Below are positions 1-9,047 of a stretch of 64,000 nucleotides of DNA, piece by piece; positions within the stretch are counted from its first letter, which is position 1, and the number at the start of each line of letters is the position of its first letter. This DNA comes from Verrucomicrobiia bacterium. Its GTDB lineage: Bacteria > Verrucomicrobiota > Verrucomicrobiia > Limisphaerales > JADLHS01. The translations under genes were made by a program, and so were the position numbers. A model generated the notes under the pieces. That model was not told the DNA's origin and ran no database searches. It saw only the letters and a program-made list of their open reading frames with translations. The stretch lies in the NCBI GenBank assembly GCA_026125285.1, contig JAHCLO010000008.1, forward strand, positions 124,001 through 188,000, read 5' to 3'.

Positions 1-612
1 GGGCGTTTGTCGGGCCTTGATGTAATCACCAGTTCCCATAACCACACGGACCACCTCGACGCTGAAACGCTGCTGCCGTTGTTGGCGGCGAATCCGCAGG
101 CGAAACTGCTCATTCCGCGCGCGAACCGGACGTTGGTTCTCGAACGGCTCGGCCAAGTTGGAAGTTCTCTCGTCGAACTCGACGCGGGCGAAAGCGTGCG
201 CGTGGCGGGTGTGACGTTTCACGGCATTGCTGCGGCGCACAACACCGTCGAACGCGATGCGCATGGCTGCTGCCGGTTTCTTGGTTACGTGGCGGAAATG
301 GCCGGTCGAACCCTATACCACAGCGGGGACACGTTGTTACACGACCAACTGATACCGTCACTGAAGCGCTATCAGCCGGATGTGGCTTTCCTGCCGATCA
401 ATGGCAACCAGCCGGAGCGACGGGTAGCCGGCAATCTCACTGGACGCGAGGCCGCGCAGTTGGCCTGGGACATCAAGGCGGGCGTAGCGATCCCGCATCA
501 CTTCGATATGTTCGAGTTCAACACCGCTTCACCCGATGAATTCGTGGCCGAGTGTCGCCGGCTCGGACAGCGCGCTCGCGTGCTTCAGAACGGGGAAGGT
601 TTGGATTTGTGA
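1..612 (+). CDS. MBL-fold metal-dependent hydrolase (5' end missing)
   Basis: The frame is open from the first base, so the true start lies upstream and only the C-terminal ~200 residues are visible. The metal-binding signature SHNHTDHLD (HxHxDH type) occurs near the visible N-terminus. Further histidines and acids typical of the metallo-beta-lactamase fold follow, in HSGDTL and in the late IPHHFDMF segment. The overall look is that of UlaG-like lactonases/hydrolases (L-ascorbate-6-phosphate lactonase relatives), which are cytoplasmic and bind two metals. The fold is clear from the motifs; the substrate is not. It converges with the DUF4202 gene downstream. Confidence 0.8.
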   Translation, partial: GRLSGLDVITSSHNHTDHLDAETLLPLLAANPQAKLLIPRANRTLVLERLGQVGSSLVELDAGESVRVAGVTFHGIAAAHNTVERDAHGCCRFLGYVAEMAGRTLYHSGDTLLHDQLIPSLKRYQPDVAFLPINGNQPERRVAGNLTGREAAQLAWDIKAGVAIPHHFDMFEFNTASPDEFVAECRRLGQRARVLQNGEGLDL

Positions 613-692
613 GCTTCTCGCGGAGCACATCGTTACTTGCGCGCGAATCGCTGAAAGCCATGCCGTAATCCGGCAGGTTCGCTGTGCAACAC

Positions 693-1307
693 TCAACTGG
701 ATGTGGACAAGGCCAGTTCCAGCAGACGTTTTTCGCGCGGGCCATAGGGAAGGTGTAACGCTTCGGCGCGCGCGGCGGTGGTCATTTTCTGCCATGACTT
801 TCGCAACGCATTGACCACCTTGTCCTCGCTCGTCTTGAGAACCAGGTCCGCGAGTTGGTGTTCCAGGAACACCAGACAAAGTGCGTCCTCGAGCACGCGG
901 CTCTCAGGATCGTGCGGGAAGTTTTGCTTCAAATTCAATTCCTGTACCCGGCGGATGACCTGCTCCGGGTAACCGACCTCTCGCAGGAGCTTGCCCGCCG
1001 TCTCGGCATGAAATTGTTTTAGCGCGGTGCGCCATTGCAGGTAGCCGGCGCGGGTCATGGGGTACTGATGGCGCGGAATCTGCCAGCGGCAGAGATGCTG
1101 GCAACGAGCCGCCAGGCGCAACGCCTCCGACGCGTTCGGGCAGAGCCGGAGCACCCAGCCGGACAACCAACGAGCGTAGGCGAGTTCGCGCGGCAGCGGC
1201 GAACCGTTCACCATTTGCAGGTTGGGGTCGCGGCGATTCGCTTCGTCAATGCGGCGGATGGCGGCCTCGAACCGGGACGTCAGGCTCGGCGGAGAATGTT
1301 CAGACAT
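693..1307 (-). CDS. DUF4202 family protein
   Basis: A 204-residue soluble protein whose whole length resembles the DUF4202 family. It begins with a SRFEAAIRRIDEANRRDPN segment and has a central His-rich helix region containing RHQYPMTRAGYLQWR. No signal peptide or membrane segment is visible. Members of this family are uncharacterised, often predicted to be helical HD-like proteins, and I assign no reaction. The gene stands alone between convergent and divergent neighbours. The start is an ATG with no strong ribosome-binding site. Gene reality is well supported by length and by family resemblance. Confidence 0.75.
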   Translation of the reverse strand: MSEHSPPSLTSRFEAAIRRIDEANRRDPNLQMVNGSPLPRELAYARWLSGWVLRLCPNASEALRLAARCQHLCRWQIPRHQYPMTRAGYLQWRTALKQFHAETAGKLLREVGYPEQVIRRVQELNLKQNFPHDPESRVLEDALCLVFLEHQLADLVLKTSEDKVVNALRKSWQKMTTAARAEALHLPYGPREKRLLELALSTSS

Positions 1308-1388
1308 GACGCTCGCTTTATTTCAAACCGCGGCTAGAGTGGCAAGCGGGATTCTCGCGCGAACGAATCGCGCTTTTTGTTGTCGAAT

Positions 1389-2966
1389 ATGCACATGAAT
1401 AAACCAGTTTTTAGCGGACCGCCGTCACCGGAGGAATTTCAACGGCAGCTTTCGGACTTCTTGCGGCAGCATCTCCAGAACAACCGCGCGGCGGCGGCGC
1501 CGGAGTCGGACGAGTCGGGTGCGGCAGAGCAGGAGAGGGTGGCGGCGAAAACGGCGGAGTTCGATTTCAAGTACAAGCCCCGCGAGGTGAAGGAGTATCT
1601 CGACCGTTTCGTGATCCGGCAGGACGAGGCCAAGAAAGTTCTCAGCGTGGCGCTGTGCGACCACTACCACCACGTGCGCCTGGCGCTTGACGGCAAAGAA
1701 TCCTCCAACTACGCCAAGCAAAACATCATTCTGATCGGCCCCACCGGCGTCGGCAAAACCTATCTGATCCGCAGCGCGGCCGAATTGATCGGCGTGCCGT
1801 TTGTAAAGGCGGATGCGACCAAATTCTCGGAGACCGGTTATGTCGGCGGCGACGTGGAGGACATGGTGCGCGATTTGGTGCGGTTGGCGGATGGAGACGT
1901 GGCCCGGGCGCAGTACGGCATCATTTACATTGACGAGATTGACAAGATCGCGGCGGCGACCAGTGCGTCAGGCCGCGATGTGAGCGGGCGCGGAGTGCAA
2001 ACCAATTTGCTGAAGTTGATGGAGGAAACCGAAGTGCCCGCGCGCTCGCCCAACGACATCGCGGGGCAGATTCAGGCGATGATGGACATGTCGCAACGGG
2101 GCCGCAAACCGCCGAGCACGATCAACACCCGGCACATTCTGTTCATCGTGAGCGGCGCGTTCGACGGCTTGGAAAAGATTGTCCGCAAACGTCTCCGCGA
2201 GGCGGTGATTGGCTTCGCCGCCAAGGACGGTGCCGCGGAAGCCGGCGAAGAAGTGCTGGCGCAGGCGCGAACGCGTGATTTCATTGAATTCGGATTCGAG
2301 CCGGAGTTCATCGGGCGGCTGCCCGTGCGGGTGGTCTGTCATTCGTTGAGTGAAGACGACCTGTTCCGCGTGCTGAAGAATTCCGAGGGCAGCATCATCC
2401 GCCAGTATGAACAGGACTTTGCCGCCTACGGCCTCGAAATCCTGTTCTCGGATGACGGTCTGCGCCGGATTGCCGAACTCGCCGCGAGCGAGCAGACCGG
2501 CGCCCGCGGGCTGATGACGGTGTGTGAGCAGGTCTTCCGCGAACTGAAATACGAATTGCCGTCCACAAAAGTGAAGCGGTTCGTCGTTTCCCGCGAGTTG
2601 GTGGACGATCCAGTGAGGGAATTGCAGCGGATTCTGGGGGACTCGCAGCGCGAGGAGCGACAGGTGGCCCGTCAGGTGGTGGAGGAGTTCGCCCGCCGGT
2701 TTCAGGAAACGCACGCCATGCAACTGCGCTTCACGGAGGCCGCCACCGACCTGCTGGTGGAGGAGGCGTTGGCGGGCGGCCAATCGGTGCGCGACCTGTG
2801 TGCGACGCGGTTCAAGGATTACCAATTTGGCCTGCGGCTGATCGCCCAGAATTCGGGGCGGACGGAGTTTATCATTGACGAAACCGCCGTGCGCCAGGCA
2901 GACAAAACCCTGAGTGACTGGGTGGTGGCCAGCTATCGGACGGAAGAAAACCGGCCGGCCTCGTAG
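1389..2966 (+). CDS. ClpX-like AAA+ unfoldase lacking the zinc-binding domain
   Basis: An AAA+ ATPase of about 525 residues of the ClpX type. Walker A is GPTGVGKT and Walker B is IIYIDEIDKI. A ClpX-like block TRHILFIVSGAFDGLEK follows, then FEPEFIGRLPVRVV (sensor/arginine-finger region). The VIGFAAKD segment matches the position and sequence of the IGF loop by which ClpX docks on ClpP, so a protease partner is likely. The N-terminus is instead a short Ala/Glu-rich stretch with no Cys4 zinc finger, which canonical ClpX uses for adaptor and substrate recognition. An unusually long helical C-terminus is present. ATG codons at 1389 and 1395 are better starts than the TTG at 1377. No clpP gene is in view. 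Confidence 0.8.
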   Translation: MHMNKPVFSGPPSPEEFQRQLSDFLRQHLQNNRAAAAPESDESGAAEQERVAAKTAEFDFKYKPREVKEYLDRFVIRQDEAKKVLSVALCDHYHHVRLALDGKESSNYAKQNIILIGPTGVGKTYLIRSAAELIGVPFVKADATKFSETGYVGGDVEDMVRDLVRLADGDVARAQYGIIYIDEIDKIAAATSASGRDVSGRGVQTNLLKLMEETEVPARSPNDIAGQIQAMMDMSQRGRKPPSTINTRHILFIVSGAFDGLEKIVRKRLREAVIGFAAKDGAAEAGEEVLAQARTRDFIEFGFEPEFIGRLPVRVVCHSLSEDDLFRVLKNSEGSIIRQYEQDFAAYGLEILFSDDGLRRIAELAASEQTGARGLMTVCEQVFRELKYELPSTKVKRFVVSRELVDDPVRELQRILGDSQREERQVARQVVEEFARRFQETHAMQLRFTEAATDLLVEEALAGGQSVRDLCATRFKDYQFGLRLIAQNSGRTEFIIDETAVRQADKTLSDWVVASYRTEENRPAS

Positions 2967-3110
2967 CGATGGATAGGGCGAATGGTCAGAATTGCGTTCA
3001 GGAATTTCGGCTGGCGTGTAACCTTTCCGGCTGGCCAGCCGTATGGCTTTACAGGACGGACCAATGAATCGTCTGCCAAAACCAAAATTAGACTCCAATC
3101 TGAACACACC

Positions 3111-4046
3111 ATGAAATCATCTGCTTGGAAACTTACTTTCGGCAGCGGTTTGCTTCTTGCCGGCCTCATGACGGCCGTAGCTGGCCCGCTGCAACGCGAA
3201 GATGTCATCAAAGACCCGGCTTGGATCCTGCACGTGGACGTCGAAGCCTTGCGGGGGACGATTATCGGCCGGCACTTGTTGAGCGCTTCCGAGCAACCCG
3301 AGGTGCAGAAAAAGCTCGCCGCGTTCCAAACCATTACGGGCATTGATCCACACAAGTCGGTTCACGGATTCACGCTTTATGGGCCGACCACGCAAGCCGA
3401 GGACGGGCTGTTGCTGGTGTACGCGGATTTTGACCCGGAGCGGCTCGCCACTCTGGCAGGGGGCGGCACGGACCACAAGACCGTCGGACACCATCAACAC
3501 ACGATCCATCACTGGATTGATGATAAGAAGCCCGCCAAAGACGGCGTTAAGCCGCGCACTTACGCGGCCATTCACGGTGGGAAAATAATTGTGTTCGGCC
3601 AGCAACAGAACCGCGTGGCGGACGCGCTGGACGTGCTGGATCGGGTCAAACCGAACCTGACTTTGAGCACGGACTACGCCAGTTTGAGTCTTGGCGATGG
3701 GAGCACCTTCATCCAGGGTGCCGCCCGCAAGCTCGAAGTACCCGCTTCCGATCCGAACGCCGCCATATTGAGACAATCCAAAATGCTTTGGTTGAGTCTC
3801 GGGGAGCCGCGTCAGCGGGTGGAAGCCGCCCTTACCTTGACGGCAGATAGCGAGGAAGTGGCGCAACAAATCGAAGCCATTGGCCGCGGCTTGATGGGTT
3901 TGCTGGCGTTGCAGACCGACAAGCCGGAATCCGTGAAACTCGCCCAGGCGCTCTCCATTCAGCAGGCGGGTGCATCCGTCACCGTCAAGTTGTCTTTGCC
4001 CGCTGAGGAGGTAGTGGGCATGATCAAAGCCAAGTCAGCAGAATAA
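3111..4046 (+). CDS. Secreted protein of unknown function upstream of an ECF sigma factor
   Basis: The ATG at 3111 is followed by a clean signal peptide (MKSSAWKLTFGS, then a Leu/Ala core ending near TAVAGP), giving a 311-residue exported protein. The frame stays open upstream of this ATG, but that extension does not look coding. I do not recognise a catalytic motif. The body has alternating hydrophobic strands and a LYGPTTQAEDGLLLVYADFD segment. It lies 30 bases before an ECF sigma factor gene in the same direction, so the two are probably co-transcribed. Proteins like this often precede sigma/anti-sigma units in Verrucomicrobiota (inference). Confidence 0.7.
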   Translation: MKSSAWKLTFGSGLLLAGLMTAVAGPLQREDVIKDPAWILHVDVEALRGTIIGRHLLSASEQPEVQKKLAAFQTITGIDPHKSVHGFTLYGPTTQAEDGLLLVYADFDPERLATLAGGGTDHKTVGHHQHTIHHWIDDKKPAKDGVKPRTYAAIHGGKIIVFGQQQNRVADALDVLDRVKPNLTLSTDYASLSLGDGSTFIQGAARKLEVPASDPNAAILRQSKMLWLSLGEPRQRVEAALTLTADSEEVAQQIEAIGRGLMGLLALQTDKPESVKLAQALSIQQAGASVTVKLSLPAEEVVGMIKAKSAE

Positions 4047-4076
4047 TCGCAGTGGCGACGGCGTGGCGGAGCGGCA

Positions 4077-4763
4077 GTGCCAATCGTAATCGTGGAGCCA
4101 GACCAACCATCACTCGCGGACGAACAACTTGCGCGGCAGGCACAGGCCGGCGCGGCCCCAGCCTTCGAGGAATTGGTCCATCGCTACGAGGCGCGCATCT
4201 ACCGGTTCGTTCTGCAACAGTGCCGCACTCCCGCCGATGCGCAGGAAATCACGCAAGACACATTCGTGAGCGCTGCCAGCCATTTGCTCCAATTCGATGC
4301 CAGCCGCTCCTTCGGCGCCTGGTTGTTCGCGATTGCGCGCCGCAAGTGCATTGATCGCCGACGCGCCAATCAGCGACAAGTTGAATTGACGACATCCGAG
4401 CCGGTGGATTTGGCGGTCGCGGAGGATCCGGCGGAATTGCTGGCACGACAGGAGGCGCGACAGGATCTCTGGCGACAGGCGCGCAACGTGTTGCCGGAGC
4501 TGCAATTTCAGGCGCTCTGGCTGCGCTACGCGGAGGACTTGAGTGTGGCGGACATTGCCCGTGTGCTTCGCAAAACTTCCGTCCATGTCAAAGTGCTGCT
4601 CTTTCGCGCCCGCACCGTGCTCTCGCGCGAGTTGCCCCAACCGCCCCGCGAGGAAGTCGCCGCGGCAACGACCTTGAAACCGGCGGGCAAACGGGCAACA
4701 AACAGAAACTTATCAGTCCCGGCCGCGGGACTGACCGGCTTGGTGTCGGGTTCCAACCTCTGA
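4077..4763 (+). CDS. ECF-type RNA polymerase sigma factor
   Basis: A 228-residue sigma-70 family protein of the extracytoplasmic-function group. Region 2 is visible as FEELVHRYEARIYRFVLQQ followed by DAQEITQDTFVSA. Region 4 is LRYAEDLSVADIARVLRKTS with the helix-turn-helix HVKVLLFRARTVLSREL. The start is GTG, preceded by a GGAG box about eight bases upstream. A tail of ~45 residues after region 4 is low-complexity. It would direct RNA polymerase to a small regulon in response to an envelope or other signal. The next gene, nine bases downstream, encodes a one-pass membrane protein that may act as its anti-sigma factor. Confidence 0.9.
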   Translation: MPIVIVEPDQPSLADEQLARQAQAGAAPAFEELVHRYEARIYRFVLQQCRTPADAQEITQDTFVSAASHLLQFDASRSFGAWLFAIARRKCIDRRRANQRQVELTTSEPVDLAVAEDPAELLARQEARQDLWRQARNVLPELQFQALWLRYAEDLSVADIARVLRKTSVHVKVLLFRARTVLSRELPQPPREEVAAATTLKPAGKRATNRNLSVPAAGLTGLVSGSNL

Positions 4764-4772
4764 GGACCGATT

Positions 4773-5267
4773 ATGAAAACGTGGCTGGCAAAATTCCGGG
4801 TTTCGACCGCATTGGATTCAGGCCAAAGTTCGCAGCCGCGGGCTGCGATTATCAGTTCTGGAAACCAGGAAGTCAGGAGCTTCGCGGCGTCGCTGCAAAC
4901 GCTGGATCGCCGTCTCCGATTTGAATGTCCGAGCGCGGTGGAGCCCGCGGGTCTTCACGTGGCCATCATGCGGGCGGTGGGCAGAGTTTCAGCGCGAGAA
5001 CGGCCGGCCATTGCGCCGTGGGTGATGCGATGGTTGCCGGCCTCGGGGATCGCGCTGGTGACGGTCGTTGGCTTGTGGTGGCACTTTTCACAGCCGGTGG
5101 TGGAGGTGCCGCCACCGGTGGCCCCGATGGCGGTGGTGGTTGAACTGGAGCCAACCGTGCCACAACTGGCCTCGGCCGCTGTGCTCGCTCCTTTGTCGCA
5201 GGAACTGGAATTCCTCAAGCGCGATTTTCAGGTCGCCGTGCGCTTCCTGGCCTCAAGCGTGCCTTGA
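4773..5267 (+). CDS. Single-pass membrane protein, candidate anti-sigma factor
   Basis: A 164-residue protein with one hydrophobic segment (about residues 83-104, WLPASGIALVTVVGLWW). It has a cytoplasmic-looking N-terminal half and a Pro/Val-rich outer segment. It starts nine bases after the ECF sigma gene, which is the usual place for a membrane anti-sigma factor. No zinc-finger HxxxCxxC motif is visible, so it is not a classic ZAS-domain anti-sigma. The anti-sigma role is an inference from position only. Confidence 0.6.
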   Translation: MKTWLAKFRVSTALDSGQSSQPRAAIISSGNQEVRSFAASLQTLDRRLRFECPSAVEPAGLHVAIMRAVGRVSARERPAIAPWVMRWLPASGIALVTVVGLWWHFSQPVVEVPPPVAPMAVVVELEPTVPQLASAAVLAPLSQELEFLKRDFQVAVRFLASSVP

Positions 5268-5360
5268 ACGCGGCATCGCTCCTGCAAATTCCACGCTCAC
5301 AACGCGAACGTGCCGCGCTGATGCGGCCTCAATCGTCAGGGAGGCAGACTCACCGAATGT

Positions 5361-6085
5361 TCAGCGCGGATAGGACGTGCGCTCAAGCATCCAGAGCAAA
5401 TCCGGGTCCTGCGGCGTCGCCCGCAGGCCGCCTCTGTAGGACTGAAAAGTAACTTTGCGGCTCAACGCGCTGGCCCGCCACTTTTTGATTTCCGAGTGGC
5501 CGTCGGCAAAGGCGAAGCCACCGGCGCCGTTGTGCAGGTTGCTGGGTAGTTCAATCCAGCCAAAGTAGCTCTGCGCGTTGAACAAGGCGCCATCATTGAT
5601 GCTATCCGGGGGTTCGTTTACAAAGACCTACAAGGTTGCCGGAGAGAGCCGATTCACAATGGTGCATCGGAGAGGGCCGCCTCGCCCCAGGCGTTCATCG
5701 GAAAGTACTCATGGTTATCGCTGCTGTAGAGGTGCGTGGCTTGCATCAACTGGCGGGTATTGCTCAGGCTCGTGATCGCCTGAGTTCTGGACCTGGCCCG
5801 GGCCAGCGCGGGCAAGAGCATCGCCGCCAGAAGCGCGATGATGGCAATCACCACGAGGAGTTCGATGAGGGTGAAGGCGGGCAGGAAATTCCGGTGGCGG
5901 ATCGAGCCGCCACCGGGATGCAGCGGGGCGGCGGTGTGCAACCACCGTTCACTTCCAGTCACAGCGAGCGGGCTGTCGCCTTCAATCGAAAGCGAAAGAG
6001 CAGTCTTCACCGGATGAGGACTGGCTTGGCGGGAATTTGATCCCGCCAAGCGCAGTCGGCTTAAGCTCTCCAATGGCCTACGCAA
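5361..6085 (-). pseudogene. Prepilin-like (H-X9-DG type) protein gene, internally deleted
   Basis: Two separated reading frames on the same strand belong to one gene family. The upstream part (6085 down to 5654) carries the prepilin cleavage/methylation motif [25 protein letters not shown], then the usual [13 protein letters not shown] and [12 protein letters not shown], and stops. The downstream part (about 5629 to 5361) reads VFVNEPPDSINDG followed by LPSNLHNGAGGFAFADGHSEIKKW. This is the H-X9-DG C-terminus of the same family. The ~100 central residues expected between them are missing, and the two ends are in different frames separated by stops. It follows the LamG gene by three bases, so it was probably the second gene of that unit. 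A GTG inside the long leader is a possible true start. Confidence 0.7.
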
Positions 6086-6088
6086 GCC

Positions 6089-8791
6089 CTATTGCCGCCA
6101 GCGATAGAACTTCGTTCCGGTGGCCGGAATCGTCAGCGGGGAAACCGGAGAACCCGTGACGTCAGTGTAGGGACCGGAAACGACGGTTGCTTCCTGTAAC
6201 GTCGTGCCCGCCGGCCAGGTGATGGTGACGTTGGCGCCCGACCGGGTGATGGAGATGGGCGACGTGACCGCCGTGCCCGCCAGATAGTGAGCCGCCACTT
6301 GGGCCGGGGTCAGCGCGTGGGCGTAAATGGCGACTTCGTCAATCGCGCCGGTGTAGTAATCCGCCCACCCGTTGCCGGCAGAGCCGATGGCCCAATCCGC
6401 GTTGTCCTCCGTCAGCGCGCCGACGGCAGCCGGTTCGCTGGCCACCTGGGTGCCGTTGCGATACAACTTCCAATGCGTGCCGTCGTAAGTGCCCACGAGA
6501 TGCACCCACTCTCCGCCGCCCAGATCGCCCGCTGGGATGGGGAAGCTGGCGCTGTACATGTTGCTGGTGACTTCAAAGAGGTTGGTGTAGATCACCTCAA
6601 TCGAGCCAACGACATAGTTCGCGCCGCCGTCAATGCGCAGGAAGACCTCCGAACTGTTCGTCACCGCGTTGTCCGGGATTGGGAACTGAATCAGGAAGTC
6701 GCTGGTCACGGCCGGTCCGTGGGAGATGATGCGCGCCGGATCGCCCTGGGATGCGTCGGGTTTGACCCATGCTTCCAAAGTGATTTGGCCGGCAATATTC
6801 AAGTCAGGCGGGTTGTTCAAGCTGCCCCAACTCTTCAAACCATCGAACGCGACAGCATTGTTCGACGACTCGAAACCGGGATACGTCGGGGCGCGCGGGC
6901 CTTCGGCGGTGGTCGTGGTGAGGACCAGGTTTCCGTCGGCCGTGTCGCTGGCCGTGCCGCGATTGGCCACCGGGAAGTCGGCCGGATCGTTGAAGCGAAG
7001 ATACGTTTTGGGCCCCAACCGTTGGGTGCCAAAGCCATCGTTCCCCGCGGAGAGCACCAGCGTCTCGTAGTTTGCGTCCGAGCGGGCGCCGATGCCGGTT
7101 TCATAGTGTGCCAGGATTTGCTCGGGAGTCAGAACATAACCGTTGTAGATCGCCAGTTCGTCAATGTCACCTTCGTAGGGATTCTGGCCCAGGCCCGAGG
7201 CGGCGTTATAGGAGCCGATGCCCAGGTCCGCAGCGGGAGCACCGGTTTCGGTGAGCTCGCGATTTGCGGCATAGAGGGCCGAGGGATTCGAAGCCACCGC
7301 CACGCCGTCAACATAGGCGGTCAAGACCCCTTGCCATTGATTGTTGCCATTGCCCCCGGGATCGCCGTTGTCGAATTGAGGCTCCCAAGTCACGACCAGA
7401 TGTTGCCACTTCCCGATGGCATAGTCGGTACCGGTCACCACGTCCTGGCCGCCGCCACCCACGCCGCTAAACATCCGAAAGTTCCAACCATGACCTTCGC
7501 TGGCGGGGTAGGAAAGGTTCGGATTTCGCTGGAAGATGACCCAGCCGGTTCTTCCGCTGCCGCCCACCCAACGGTTGTTCACCGGGCACTGGCCACCTTG
7601 TTGATCGCGCATGGGGCGGAGCCAGGTTTCAAAGGTGAAAGGCACTCCGGCGGACGGATTGTTTTCCGCGCTCCATGGCAGGGTGGTGACGCCATAGCCG
7701 TTGTTGCGATGATAAGCGGCGGCCCCGTCATCGGTTCGGCCCGCCAGTGCCCCAGTCGCCGGATATCTCACTTCTTCCGAATGGGTCGCATTTCCGCTGG
7801 AACGGGTATCGCCCAGATTGATGGCGGTTCGCGGTGTGAGTGACAACTCATCCAACCGCAAGTGGACAGCAGGGTTGCGCGATTGAATCAGTGTCTCGTA
7901 AGGCGTGGTGCGGTCGGCGTTCGTGCCATTCTGATAATGCGCGAGAATCTGCTCCGGCGTCAGCTTGGCGGCGTAAAAGGCGAATTCATCAATGCCCCCG
8001 AAGTACGCATTGCCGCCGGCGCCGCTGGTGTTGTTGTAGGCGCCGAGTGAAAGGGCAGCGTCGGTTTCCGCCGGATTCGCGGCATAGCCCGGAGACATTC
8101 CATCGGGACCGCCGTTCCAGACGTTCGTATTCGCCGCCACGCCGTCAATGTAAATGGTCGCCGTAGAATTCGTCAGTTGTACGGGATCGTAAACCACCAC
8201 GACATGCGTCCACTTGCCGACCTGATATGGGACCTCGCTGGTGACATCCAGACCGCTGCTCCCACCGCTACCGCGATAGAATCGGCAGTTCCAGCCGACG
8301 CCCTCGTAACCCGCCCTGCCGGCGTACTCAGGCCCCGGCGCTCGTTGAAAGAAAACCCAGCCGGTGCGATCCGGAAAGCCGGAGGAAACGCGATTGTTGA
8401 GCGGGCATTGCCCGGCATTGATCTGGTCGCTGGCCGGATAAAACCAGACTTCAATAGTGAATGGCTGGGTGTTGTCGGGATTCAGGGCCGCGTTGAACGG
8501 GATCATTCCGTACGCGGTTCCGGTATCAAAAAACTGAGAGCGGTTTCCGCTTCCGGCCAGCGCGCCAGGGAAGGCCCGCAAGTTGGAAGTGTTTTCCATA
8601 CTGCCAGCAGCGCCGAGGCTGCCGCGGTTTTGGTTGATGTTTGACCGGCTCGTATCATCGTTGAGCCGATAATAGGCCCGGGGGCTGTCATTCAGGACGG
8701 CGGAGGCGTAGTCGGCGCGCGCCGGCTGACTTAGTAACCCTGAGAGCGTCAAGCAGGCAATCAGGCCAGAACGAATGGTTTGGGATTTCAT
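6089..8791 (-). CDS. Secreted triple-LamG (concanavalin A-like) domain protein
   Basis: A 900-residue exported protein with an N-terminal signal peptide (MKSQTIRSGLIACLTLSG, cleavage near ARAD). Three LamG/concanavalin A-like domains follow. Each begins with a recognisable YYRLNDD / LRLDEL / LRFNDPAD type strand and ends with a DEFAFYAAKLTPEQILAHY-type strand, repeated as DELAIYNGYVLTPEQILAHY and DEVAIYAHALTPAQVAAHY. The repeats show it clearly. The C-terminal ~55 residues are a small beta domain ending FYRWRQ, common at the end of verrucomicrobial secreted proteins. It probably binds carbohydrate or surface polymers outside the cell; no catalytic site is seen. Confidence 0.88.
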   Translation of the reverse strand: MKSQTIRSGLIACLTLSGLLSQPARADYASAVLNDSPRAYYRLNDDTSRSNINQNRGSLGAAGSMENTSNLRAFPGALAGSGNRSQFFDTGTAYGMIPFNAALNPDNTQPFTIEVWFYPASDQINAGQCPLNNRVSSGFPDRTGWVFFQRAPGPEYAGRAGYEGVGWNCRFYRGSGGSSGLDVTSEVPYQVGKWTHVVVVYDPVQLTNSTATIYIDGVAANTNVWNGGPDGMSPGYAANPAETDAALSLGAYNNTSGAGGNAYFGGIDEFAFYAAKLTPEQILAHYQNGTNADRTTPYETLIQSRNPAVHLRLDELSLTPRTAINLGDTRSSGNATHSEEVRYPATGALAGRTDDGAAAYHRNNGYGVTTLPWSAENNPSAGVPFTFETWLRPMRDQQGGQCPVNNRWVGGSGRTGWVIFQRNPNLSYPASEGHGWNFRMFSGVGGGGQDVVTGTDYAIGKWQHLVVTWEPQFDNGDPGGNGNNQWQGVLTAYVDGVAVASNPSALYAANRELTETGAPAADLGIGSYNAASGLGQNPYEGDIDELAIYNGYVLTPEQILAHYETGIGARSDANYETLVLSAGNDGFGTQRLGPKTYLRFNDPADFPVANRGTASDTADGNLVLTTTTAEGPRAPTYPGFESSNNAVAFDGLKSWGSLNNPPDLNIAGQITLEAWVKPDASQGDPARIISHGPAVTSDFLIQFPIPDNAVTNSSEVFLRIDGGANYVVGSIEVIYTNLFEVTSNMYSASFPIPAGDLGGGEWVHLVGTYDGTHWKLYRNGTQVASEPAAVGALTEDNADWAIGSAGNGWADYYTGAIDEVAIYAHALTPAQVAAHYLAGTAVTSPISITRSGANVTITWPAGTTLQEATVVSGPYTDVTGSPVSPLTIPATGTKFYRWRQ

Positions 8792-9047
8792 TTACTTGTT
8801 GGGTTTGATGGCTTGGGCAAAACACATCACCAACTGAAAGTGTTGCAGGGTTGTTGGGCCTAACGTTGACATCTTCGGTGGTGCTAGTGTTGGTGGAATG
8901 ATGAATCAGCAATGAATTTGGTCAACAGAATAAATGGACAAAGTGCAGCGCGTCAGCGGTCTCCATCCGCTACGCTGCTTTGCCGCGTTGACCGCACAAA
9001 TCCTTGCCCCTTTACATCTGCCCGCGCGTGACCCATTTTGGACACCG

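Noticed and set aside
1968..3107. 379-codon minus-strand open frame
   Set aside because: Antisense to the ClpX-like gene, no recognisable domain.
6287..7843. 518-codon plus-strand open frame
   Set aside because: Antisense to the triple-LamG gene, whose domains and signal peptide are clear.
8934..9047. Upstream extension of the S41-like gene
   Set aside because: It would hide the signal peptide. The ATG at 9048 starts a proper leader.
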